From assembly GCA_947624765.1 (NCBI GenBank), contig CANQLS010000002.1, positions 1 to 29,135 on the forward strand: a DNA stretch of 29,135 nt. The letters are read 5' to 3'. Shown one piece after another: positions 1 through 6,214 of the stretch (positions within the stretch are counted from its first letter, which is position 1; every line of letters begins with the position of its first letter). The notes under the pieces are model-generated. The model had not been told where the DNA came from, made no database searches, and saw only the letters and a program-made list of their open reading frames with translations. This DNA is from an uncultured Clostridia bacterium (lineage in GTDB: Bacteria > Bacillota > Clostridia > TANB77 > UBA1234). Made by a program: the position numbers and the translations under genes.

Positions 1-194
1 GGAATAAAGTTTCCAGTATTATCAGTTTTTGAAAATTCAGTCCAGTTTTCTACATATTTTAAAGCACCAGTTACTTTTCCAGTATCATCAATGCTTAAGT
101 TTTCACATAAATCTTGAACTGTCTTTTCACCAAGATTTAATGAAGTTTCCCCACTAGGAGCACTTACTTTAATTTTGCCCTCTTCGGGCTCACT
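1..194 (-). CDS. C-terminal extension of major capsid protein, reached by +1 frameshift (partial)
   Basis: This open frame follows the capsid gene in the +1 frame and has no start codon or ribosome binding site of its own. About 65 residues are visible before the window ends, beginning SEPEEGKIKVSAPSGET and running through GKVTGALKYVENWTEFS. It is reached if the ribosome slips +1 on the last sense codon CCC in front of the capsid TAG. The protein text is low in rare residues and continuous, so it is unlikely to be untranslated. The tail resembles the small beta-rich or Ig-like decoration modules that phages add to a fraction of their capsid subunits; that role is inference. Alternatively it is a separate gene whose start was missed, but no ATG, GTG or TTG with a Shine-Dalgarno site is positioned to start it. 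Confidence 0.6.
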
Positions 195-198
195 AGGG
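177..198 (-). promoter_or_regulatory. Candidate +1 recoding site: CCC-TAG with downstream hairpin
   Basis: On the minus strand the capsid gene ends ACA CCC TAG TGA. Three bases after the TAG is a stem GCCC-GAAGA-GGGC. CCC followed by a stop is the type of slippery site reported for +1 frameshifting in structural genes of phages SPP1 and PSA, where a peptidyl tRNA-Pro re-pairs one base downstream. The +1 frame then stays open to the window edge, while the 0 frame meets two stops in a row. Confidence 0.6.
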
Positions 199-1089
199 TG
201 TATTTTCTTCTACGATAAATTGAATACCATCGTGTTTCTTATCGTAGATAAACATATCTTCAAATGATTCTTCATAATAAACATATTTACCTTGTGATAA
301 AGCACTTGGTGATTCTAATTGTGCAAATTCATAAATAATGCATGGAATAATTGCACTTGGATGTACTAATAACATTTTAACGTTTTTAGCATCTTCTTTA
401 ACTGCGAATCCGTCAGTGGCTTTAATATCAAAGGCAGTTTTCATTAAAGAAGTTGGTACACTTACTACATCTACTTCGTCAATTCTTGATACTGTACGAC
501 CTAGAACTTTATTACCACTAGTTCTTACAACGTCTTTAGCAGTATCAATCATTGTTTTAGTAAATGTATCAACATATAAGATACGGCCGTTTACTGGAAC
601 TCTTGCTTCGTCCATTTTATCCATTAAAGTATCAAAGTATGTTAATACGTTTTCAACAGTAACAGTGCCTTTTGCTAATGCTGTAACTGCTTCTTTTTCA
701 TTTTTTAATGTATAAAGAGAATCAATTGCTTCAGCATCCATTTCTGGAAATTTTTGCTCTTCATTCATTACTTTAGTGATATTAGCGATAGAAGCGACAT
801 GGTTAGTTTCATCTATATCACGAGGATGTACTAAAGTTTCCCAAACTCTATGTCTTTTTAAAGTTTTAGTCTCCCAATTATTATCGAAATTTCTACTAAA
901 ACTTCCGATAGTATCGCGGTCTCCATCCTTTCTACCTTTTACAGTTAAACTTGGTATTTCTACGGTATTATTATTTAAGAATTTTACATTTGGCTTAACT
1001 GCAGACCATAAAGCTCCAAAGTATAGTGTATAAGGATAAGCTTGTGCTAATTCTTGACTATATTCTGTTGCATAATTTAATTTTGCCAT
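193..1089 (-). CDS. Major capsid protein
   Basis: Forms the phage head shell. The 298-residue product starts MAKLNYATEYSQELAQAYPY and has the N-terminal arm, 'FLNNNTVEIPSL' strand and long alternating helix/strand body seen in capsid proteins of Gram-positive siphophages with an HK97-type fold. Placement directly after a scaffold gene and after portal/MuF genes supports this. The start is an ATG preceded by an AAGGAATG-type Shine-Dalgarno. The stop context CCC-TAG-TGA plus a hairpin suggests that a minor fraction is made as a longer form. Capsid identity is strong from context and sequence style; the exact family was not tested. Confidence 0.85.
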   Translation of the reverse strand: MAKLNYATEYSQELAQAYPYTLYFGALWSAVKPNVKFLNNNTVEIPSLTVKGRKDGDRDTIGSFSRNFDNNWETKTLKRHRVWETLVHPRDIDETNHVASIANITKVMNEEQKFPEMDAEAIDSLYTLKNEKEAVTALAKGTVTVENVLTYFDTLMDKMDEARVPVNGRILYVDTFTKTMIDTAKDVVRTSGNKVLGRTVSRIDEVDVVSVPTSLMKTAFDIKATDGFAVKEDAKNVKMLLVHPSAIIPCIIYEFAQLESPSALSQGKYVYYEESFEDMFIYDKKHDGIQFIVEENTP

Positions 1090-1112
1090 ATTTTATCATT
1101 CCTTTCTTATTT

Positions 1113-1745
1113 TTAATGTTTTCTTACCCCAGTGAAACCAAAATTAAATAAATTTCCACTAGGTTGAGCGCTATTAGAGGTATCAGCACCTACTTGCACT
1201 CCTTCTGTTCCTTTTTCCTTATCTTGCTTTAAGCCTGGAACATCAGTTAAAACTTGACTTAAAGCATTTTTTACCTTTTCACTATCAATTGTGCCTTTTT
1301 CATCAACAACATTGCTAAAATCGGCTAATTTAGTTAAATAAGGTATTGTTTTTGTATCAACCCCAAGCTCTAATGCCTGTAATAGAGCTTCATGCTCTAT
1401 TTTTTGTTTTAAAATTACGGCATCTTTATCTTTAAGTTGATTTTGTAGATTTTCGTTATCTACTTTTTCTCTTTGCTTATTTTCCTCTCTTTGAGTCTTA
1501 AAATTTTTAATAGCTTCTTTTGCTTCTTCTTGGCTCAATCCTTCTTTTTGAAAATAAGACTTTAAAATACTATCCTCGCTACTTTGATTACGACTATCTA
1601 TCATTTGTTGAATTTTGCCATAATCAATAGCTGGGGTTGTAACTTGTTGTGTCGCTACATTTTGACCAGTTGTAACTTCTGGTGTTGTACCTCCATCTTC
1701 AGCAAATAACTGAATATTAAGAGGTAATTTTTGATTATTATTCAT
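1113..1745 (-). CDS. Capsid scaffolding protein (DUF4355-like)
   Basis: Internal chaperone for procapsid assembly. The 210-residue product begins MNNNQKLPLNIQLFAEDGG; the 'LNIQLFAE' signature is typical of scaffold proteins encoded just before the capsid gene in Gram-positive phages. A charged helical middle (about residues 50-150, rich in K, E and Q) predicts coiled coil, and the C terminus ends in a short basic tail. I chose the ATG at 1745 because GGAAAGGAAGAG lies just upstream. A longer open frame to 1838 exists, but it runs through a tandem repeat and lacks a better ribosome site. Confidence 0.8.
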   Translation of the reverse strand: MNNNQKLPLNIQLFAEDGGTTPEVTTGQNVATQQVTTPAIDYGKIQQMIDSRNQSSEDSILKSYFQKEGLSQEEAKEAIKNFKTQREENKQREKVDNENLQNQLKDKDAVILKQKIEHEALLQALELGVDTKTIPYLTKLADFSNVVDEKGTIDSEKVKNALSQVLTDVPGLKQDKEKGTEGVQVGADTSNSAQPSGNLFNFGFTGVRKH

Positions 1746-1768
1746 AATCTCTTCCTTTCCTTTTTTAA

Positions 1769-1830
1769 GTCTTGATTGACTATTCTTTTTTAGGTCTTGA
1801 TTGACCATACTTTTTAAAGACTTGAATGTC
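1769..1830 (-). repeat. Three tandem repeats with exact 25-bp period upstream of the scaffold gene
   Basis: Copies start at 1769, 1794 and 1819. On the minus strand they read GACATTCAAGTC, GTCAATCAAGAC and GTCAATCAAGAC, each followed by an A-rich tail (TTTAAAAAG or C/TTAAAAAAG). The 25-bp period is not a multiple of three, so they are not protein repeats in one frame. Each core can form a small hairpin with a six-base loop. They lie in the leader just before the scaffold ribosome site. Confidence 0.7.
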
Positions 1831-1867
1831 ATCAGCACCTTTTAAAGTCATAAGCTTTTTGGACATG

Positions 1868-1894
1868 AAAAAACTCGATAGAAATATCGAGTTT
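1868..1894 (-). terminator. Intrinsic terminator after the HNH cassette
   Basis: On the minus strand AAACTCGAT, six-base loop, ATCGAGTTT is followed by TTT. The 9-bp stem with U-run is a good rho-independent terminator. It lies between the 83-aa gene and the scaffold gene, so late transcripts must read through it or restart below it. Confidence 0.65.
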
Positions 1895-1904
1895 CGAACC
1901 ATAA

Positions 1905-1944
1905 TGCCGACATCGGCAATATGATAGTGCTATTTATAAGCACT
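1905..1944 (-). other. Two further hairpins in the scaffold leader
   Basis: TGCCGA/TCGGCA (1905-1918) and AGTGCT/AGCACT with a seven-base loop (1926-1944) stand next to the terminator hairpin. Together they make three stems in about 80 bases of non-coding leader. No gene is seen in 1839-1975 apart from very short frames without ribosome sites. Confidence 0.5.
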
Positions 1945-1975
1945 GTACTAATAATGTAGGCATTTAATTATTTTA

Positions 1976-2227
1976 TTATATTATTCTTTCTATTGTTTCG
2001 CCTTTATCACTCATTAAATATACAAAATTAGTCTTATAATGTATATTTTTGCCATCTATATTATCCAATTCGTCAAAATCATATAAAAATATATCTTCGT
2101 TTTTATCATCACGCATAACAGAAGTTGTTCCATAAAATTTATTGCTACTATAATATTCAGTAATAAGTTCAGTTTCTCCATATGAACCATTATCTTTAGT
2201 TTTTTCTCTACGTATCTTTAATATCAT
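1976..2227 (-). CDS. Small protein of unknown function in HNH cassette (83 aa)
   Basis: I do not recognise this protein. It is 83 residues, predicted beta-rich, with an acidic middle (DDKNEDIFLYDFDELDNIDG). The ribosome site is GTAGGTAGATA just before the ATG, and an identical 11-base copy stands 19 bases further upstream. It is last in a three-gene unit (HNH, 47-aa membrane protein, this gene) that has its own promoter at about 3011-3039 and ends at the 1868-1894 terminator. Because the unit follows a MuF protein with a toxin-like C terminus and could be transcribed in the lysogen, an immunity role is possible but is only a positional guess. Confidence 0.6.
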   Translation of the reverse strand: MILKIRREKTKDNGSYGETELITEYYSSNKFYGTTSVMRDDKNEDIFLYDFDELDNIDGKNIHYKTNFVYLMSDKGETIERII

Positions 2228-2229
2228 AA

Positions 2230-2259
2230 TATCTACCTACTTTCTTTCTATCTACCTAC
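2230..2259 (-). repeat. Duplicated ribosome-binding segment GTAGGTAGATA
   Basis: Two identical 11-base copies at 2230-2240 and 2249-2259, the nearer one acting as Shine-Dalgarno for the 83-aa gene. A hairpin CACTAC/GTAGTG lies just upstream (about 2266-2285). Confidence 0.5.
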
Positions 2260-2296
2260 AATTATTAGTACACTACCTATAAAGTAGTGCATAACA

Positions 2297-2325
2297 AAAG
2301 CACTCTATTTATTCTTGAGTGCTTT
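2297..2325 (-). terminator. Terminator-like hairpin overlapping the end of the 47-aa gene
   Basis: Minus strand AAAGCACTC, eleven-base loop, GAGTGCTTT followed by TGTTAT. The perfect 9-bp stem has a weak U-run, so it may be a partial terminator or an mRNA end stabiliser. It would reduce expression of the 83-aa gene relative to the HNH gene. Confidence 0.5.
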
Positions 2326-2448
2326 ATTAATAACATTAATTATTTCTCTATTTTCTAATCTTGTTTTTTCTAATTCTGTGGCTATTTTAGATAGCACACA
2401 CATTATAAAAAACATAATTATCAATAAAATTATTCCTATTGCTATCAT
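2305..2448 (-). CDS. 47-aa membrane microprotein coupled to HNH gene
   Basis: Starts MIAIGIILLIIMFFIMCVLS and continues as a charged helix ending ALKNK. It has one N-terminal membrane helix of about 18-20 residues and a short amphipathic tail. The ATG overlaps the TGA of the HNH gene (ATGA), with GGAGGAAAT in front, so translation is coupled. Function unknown. The shape (single helix plus charged tail) fits many phage membrane modulators but is not diagnostic. Confidence 0.65.
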   Translation of the reverse strand: MIAIGIILLIIMFFIMCVLSKIATELEKTRLENREIINVINKALKNK

Positions 2449-2987
2449 ATTTCCTCCTTATATTTCCATTTATATCCACCTGCTTGGCTTCTATTTTGAA
2501 CACCTTTACATACTTTATCAATAGCAGCAATTCCAGTTTGCCTTTGTGCCTCTCGTATTGATGGATATTCCTTTATAAAATTACCATTTAAATCATATTG
2601 TAATACTGGAATGCTTCCCTTTTTATTTTTTTGCGTTTTACCTAGTTTTTCATAAGCATGAATATTGTTTTCTAAATAAGTACACCATTCCAAATTTTCA
2701 ACACAATTATTAGTTTTATTCCCATCCTTATGATTAACCGTTTCCTTGTTATTGGGATTAGGAATAAAAGCCTCAGCCACTAATCTATGTATGTATCTTC
2801 TTAATATTTTCCCTTGAAATGATAATTGTACAAATGGATAACCTCTTTCGTGGATTGCTGGTTTTAATATTTTTTCATCATACCAACTTGTAAATTGATT
2901 TGAATATTTTCCAACTCTTTTAACTCTGCCTTTATTACTTACTTGATAAACACCCTTTGTTTCTTTTATGTCTTTCCATTGTTCCAT
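2445..2987 (-). CDS. HNH homing endonuclease (NUMOD4-HNH-NUMOD1)
   Basis: Free-standing site-specific DNA endonuclease. Residues 1-50 (EQWKDIKETKGVYQVSNKGR) form a NUMOD4 module, residues 60-105 an HNH core with RLVAEAFIPNPNN, TVNHKDGNKTNN and VENLEWCT, and residues 125-178 a NUMOD1-like DNA-binding helix (SIPVLQYDLNGNFIKEYPSI). The 180-residue length is normal. Start ATG has AGGAGATGAT in front. It sits between MuF and scaffold genes and has its own strong promoter, so it looks like an inserted cassette. No intron is evident around it. Confidence 0.9.
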   Translation of the reverse strand: MEQWKDIKETKGVYQVSNKGRVKRVGKYSNQFTSWYDEKILKPAIHERGYPFVQLSFQGKILRRYIHRLVAEAFIPNPNNKETVNHKDGNKTNNCVENLEWCTYLENNIHAYEKLGKTQKNKKGSIPVLQYDLNGNFIKEYPSIREAQRQTGIAAIDKVCKGVQNRSQAGGYKWKYKEEI

Positions 2988-3010
2988 AATATCATCTCCT
3001 ATACATAGGT

Positions 3011-3039
3011 ATTATACCACAATATAAGACATTTATCAA
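3011..3039 (-). promoter_or_regulatory. Sigma-A promoter for HNH cassette
   Basis: TTGATA (3034-3039), 17-bp spacer, TATAAT (3011-3016), with TGG directly before the -10 (extended -10). The start point would lie about 15 bases before the HNH Shine-Dalgarno. It is a strong vegetative-type promoter inside the late operon, so the cassette should be expressed in the lysogen. Confidence 0.8.
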
Positions 3040-3043
3040 TAAT

Positions 3044-3072
3044 TTGACATATTTTTAAAAATATTGTATAAT
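3044..3072 (+). promoter_or_regulatory. Perfect consensus sigma-A promoter on the plus strand
   Basis: TTGACA (3044-3049), exactly 17 bp, TATAAT (3067-3072): twelve of twelve consensus bases. It is divergent from the HNH promoter, with only four bases between the two -35 boxes. No plus-strand gene follows; transcription meets a terminator within about 50 bases. Confidence 0.85.
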
Positions 3073-3078
3073 CTATTT

Positions 3079-3127
3079 ATAGAAATTGGTTTCGCTCCGC
3101 TAGGAGCTATAATCAATTTCTTTTTTT
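3079..3127 (+). ncRNA. Candidate mini RNA of about 50 nt, antisense to the MuF 3' end
   Basis: The predicted start is about 7 bases after the consensus -10. The whole transcript is a two-part hairpin: AGAAATTG (3081-3088) pairs with CAATTTCT (3114-3121), and inside it GCTCC (3094-3098) pairs with GGAGC (3103-3107) across a GCTA loop. A run of seven T follows (3121-3127). It overlaps the stop codon and last codons of the MuF gene on the other strand. Start, hairpin and terminator are seen in sequence; that a stable RNA accumulates is inference. The hairpin could also cap the MuF mRNA. Confidence 0.6.
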
Positions 3128-4720
3128 ATTAAATACTTTTAAAATACCCTTATTTCTTTTAAGAATTATTTTACTAACCCATTCCCTTTTTCTAAAAATA
3201 TCAATAGTTTGCCTAATAGCTTCTATGTCTTCCATTTCAGAATAAGTTAAATCAAGAATAAATATAGATGCTTGATTTTTTTTATCTTTAATAGCGGTGT
3301 CTAATGTTCTTTTGCCATTACCTTTAATTGTTTTTAATTCCCAAATCTCTTGCTCGTTAATTTTGTAGTCACCAAGTTTAACATTTTCATCTTCTGTTAT
3401 GTCAAATAAATACTCCACATCCATGCGCAAATCATCTCGTATCCATTCTGCTACAGTATCTTCGTTAAACTTGAGAATAATTTTATTTTGTTTATTTTTA
3501 TAGTATCTTTTACCGTTAATATCTATAAATTCAGCATCTTTCAAGGTTGCTTTTTTATTAACATCAATACTATCAATAAATTCTTTTGTATCATCTGTAC
3601 AGTAATTATTAGTTATTATTGAATTAGTTAATAACAATTCTTTTTCTTTCTGCCATTCTTTCTTTTTATTATTATAATATTCTATATTTTCAGGCGTTAT
3701 TGAACCCAAAGACATCCTCTTATATTTTTTTACATTTCTATTGATATAGTTTAATTTTTCATTGATATAATCTAAGTCAGTTTGATATTCTTCATCATTT
3801 TCATCTTCTATGCCTTCGAGTTCCGGATAGTATGTTGTTAGACCATGCCTACATGAGGGATGCAAGAATCCTTGTTTCATTGCTTCACTTAATAACATAT
3901 ATTTACCATCTTCTTTAGTTCCACCACTATATACATCATCAATAAATATATGATTTTCCCATTTTTGACATATTGGGCAAGCTCCACCATGCGAAGTTGC
4001 TTGTACTAGCGTTCTTCCTATAGATTTCCTAAAATCTCCTTCTCCCATTAATTGTGCTCTTAAATTAGCTGTTCTAACTGCCATTTGAGAATAACTTGCT
4101 ATATTTATTCTTCTACCATCTTTATATTGTATACAATTTAATCCTCCAGTTAAAAAACCTTTATTGGCTTCATCTATTGCTAAAGTTGCTAGTTTTAATT
4201 TGCTTAATTCTTCAGTTGCCATTCTTGCTGCTTGTTGCTCTGTAAATACTCCATTTCCAACAAAAAAAGCACTTTTATGAATAACTTGTCTATATTGATC
4301 ATTGATCATTCTTAAAGCACTTGTATTAGCAGTTTTTAAATCATTATTAACAACTTTTATTAATGAATTTACTTTTCTATCGTTTGTTTTAAAAAAGCTC
4401 TTATTCATTATTTTACTAGGCTTTAACTTTTCACCTAGTATCTTATTGTATTGTTTTATAGCATTAATAGATCCTTGTTTTAATTCTTCTTGGATATGTT
4501 TTGCAACTTCTTTATTAATTCCATTTGTATATTCTCCAATGATTGATTTATTTTGCCTTCTATATCTTGACAATTCTTTTAATTTTTCAGCTTGCCATTG
4601 AGGATATTCAAAGCCAACTTCATCTTCTTCTTTTAGGTGTCTCTTTAAATTTCTTTTCATAGAACTTATGAGTTCCTTTTCCATTTGCTCATATAGTTCT
4701 TTAATTTTATAATCGTTCAT
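3113..4720 (-). CDS. MuF-type minor capsid protein with C-terminal nuclease (toxin-like) domain
   Basis: 535 residues. The N-terminal two thirds matches phage minor capsid protein 2/MuF: a helical portal-proximal region and a zinc-like cluster ACPICQKW (Cys248, Cys251) with LHPSCRHGL (His287, Cys290, His292). After a lysine-rich linker (about 305-390), a separate domain at about 400-535 carries WELKT (Glu461-x-Lys463), Asp451 and a QASIFILDL strand. This layout resembles the PD-(D/E)XK-like CdiA C-terminal tRNase fold and related MuF-linked polymorphic toxins. The gene overlaps the portal gene and uses GGATGTGAT as ribosome site. The nuclease target and toxicity are inferred, and the fold is my reading of motifs only. 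Confidence 0.8.
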   Translation of the reverse strand: MNDYKIKELYEQMEKELISSMKRNLKRHLKEEDEVGFEYPQWQAEKLKELSRYRRQNKSIIGEYTNGINKEVAKHIQEELKQGSINAIKQYNKILGEKLKPSKIMNKSFFKTNDRKVNSLIKVVNNDLKTANTSALRMINDQYRQVIHKSAFFVGNGVFTEQQAARMATEELSKLKLATLAIDEANKGFLTGGLNCIQYKDGRRINIASYSQMAVRTANLRAQLMGEGDFRKSIGRTLVQATSHGGACPICQKWENHIFIDDVYSGGTKEDGKYMLLSEAMKQGFLHPSCRHGLTTYYPELEGIEDENDEEYQTDLDYINEKLNYINRNVKKYKRMSLGSITPENIEYYNNKKKEWQKEKELLLTNSIITNNYCTDDTKEFIDSIDVNKKATLKDAEFIDINGKRYYKNKQNKIILKFNEDTVAEWIRDDLRMDVEYLFDITEDENVKLGDYKINEQEIWELKTIKGNGKRTLDTAIKDKKNQASIFILDLTYSEMEDIEAIRQTIDIFRKREWVSKIILKRNKGILKVFNKKRN

Positions 4721-6203
4721 CTATCACATCCAAATTTAAATCTTGATTTATGCTTGGCTCATCCATTTCAGTAATACCTTGCTCTTCTTTTAACCTTAAT
4801 ATTTCTTTATCTATCCATTCCTTATCTTTACTATCCCCATAAAGTTCTTTAACAGATGTTTCAATACTCATTATTCCACCATTTTTAGCCTTAGTAATAG
4901 TGTCTATTTGACTATCAAATGATGGACTATCATACTCGCCAAAATTAACATTAATTTCTATATCTTCGCAAGGTTTATTTCCTTGTATTTGCTCATAAAA
5001 TTTTAAAACACCATTTACAACTTTTGGCATAAATTCATTTAATGCTTCTATTATACTTTGCCTTGTATATAAAGTTGTCTTTTCCATTTGTCTTTCATAA
5101 GCACTATTTGGATCCTGTATTTTTTTAGTATCAATTCCTAAAGTACTTGGACTTATTAATCCCTGCAAGCATAAATCTAAATATGTAACATAAGATTGAT
5201 AATATTTATCACTTGGAATATCTGGTTGAGTAACTTTAATCTCACTTTTACTTTCCTGTGACATGTCTGAATCCGTTAAAATATATTGGTTGTCAAATGC
5301 GTTAGGTAGCATTATTTCTCCAGTATCTCTATTTCTTGGCACCAACTTTTCGGGTATATATTTAATCGCTTTTCCAATCCTTACAGCTTCTGCCCATTGA
5401 CTTAATATTTCATCTAAGCTATCAAAAGCATCATACTTTCCATCAAGTTTGCTAGCACCTCTACCAGGAAATTTATTATTATCGTCTACTTTAAATAATT
5501 CTGCCCACATAGTATTTTTATCAAATGATAAATTTTTTAGTTTGCTTAAGATGCCTATTGTATTTAGTGAAACTAAATTATCACCATCAAACAATTCATA
5601 TTTTACATATCCCCAACCACGATGCTCTTTTAATAAATATTTTTTATTGTCTTCTTCATAATAACATTTAAAAATAATTTCATAAATTCTGCCTCTTCTA
5701 TAAATAACATCTATCATATCGCCAGGGAACCATTCTAATATTGGTAAATCGCTTATTTCTTTATCATAAGAGTATCTTATAGCTCCATCGCCTAAACAAA
5801 TAGTTTCTCCTAAAATTCTATGTAGTAATTTGTCAAAATTATTTTCTTTAGCTATTTTCTTCCATGTTTCTAATTTTGCAGTATTCTCGCTTTCAACGCC
5901 ATTATAGTTATCTATTACTATATCTGTTAATTTATCAATTATTTTTTTTGGTAGTCCACTGTGTATTTTTTTTATTTCTAATCCAGCTGTTGGAACACTT
6001 CCCCAAAAGGTTGTTTCTTTGCCTTCTATTTGCTTATAAAATTCTTGTAATTCTGATGCTTCGCCAATATACCATAATTTATTTTTTGCGAAATATATTT
6101 GTAAATCTTCTGTTCTATTAACAATTATTGCTTTTGGTGAATTATCTCTAATTTCTAGCCAAGATTGCATTTTATTTTTTACTATGTCCATTATTTTTCC
6201 CAT
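4707..6203 (-). CDS. Portal protein (SPP1 gp6-like)
   Basis: Forms the dodecameric portal vertex for DNA entry. The 498-residue product has the SPP1-type portal features: N-terminal wing (residues 1-150, with IVIDNYNGVES and LHRILGETICLGDGAIRYSYD), central stem and clip segment (WAEAVRIGKAIKYIPEKLVP), and a crown region with SPSTLGIDTKKIQDPNSAYERQ followed by helices. Length is typical. Order TerL-portal-MuF is canonical. The ATG at 6203 has GGAG nine bases upstream; a second ATG at 6191 is possible. Confidence 0.92.
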   Translation of the reverse strand: MGKIMDIVKNKMQSWLEIRDNSPKAIIVNRTEDLQIYFAKNKLWYIGEASELQEFYKQIEGKETTFWGSVPTAGLEIKKIHSGLPKKIIDKLTDIVIDNYNGVESENTAKLETWKKIAKENNFDKLLHRILGETICLGDGAIRYSYDKEISDLPILEWFPGDMIDVIYRRGRIYEIIFKCYYEEDNKKYLLKEHRGWGYVKYELFDGDNLVSLNTIGILSKLKNLSFDKNTMWAELFKVDDNNKFPGRGASKLDGKYDAFDSLDEILSQWAEAVRIGKAIKYIPEKLVPRNRDTGEIMLPNAFDNQYILTDSDMSQESKSEIKVTQPDIPSDKYYQSYVTYLDLCLQGLISPSTLGIDTKKIQDPNSAYERQMEKTTLYTRQSIIEALNEFMPKVVNGVLKFYEQIQGNKPCEDIEINVNFGEYDSPSFDSQIDTITKAKNGGIMSIETSVKELYGDSKDKEWIDKEILRLKEEQGITEMDEPSINQDLNLDVIDERL

Positions 6204-6214
6204 CCTTTCATCTC

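Noticed and set aside
1780..1866. 28-aa frame starting MSKKLMTLKGADDIQVFKKY in the scaffold leader
   Set aside because: It starts at the terminator U-run without a ribosome site and ends inside the 25-bp repeats; more likely leader sequence than a gene.
1895..1975. tRNA-like segment (GGTTCGAA next to several stems)
   Set aside because: No acceptor, D or anticodon arms can be built; the match is only the short T-loop motif.
2315..2524. Plus-strand 69-aa frame
   Set aside because: Shadow of the 47-aa membrane gene and the HNH 3' end on the minus strand; no ribosome site.
4302..4601. Plus-strand 99-aa frame in the MuF gene
   Set aside because: Antisense to a well-supported coding region, with hydrophobic composition typical of reverse-frame AT-rich DNA.
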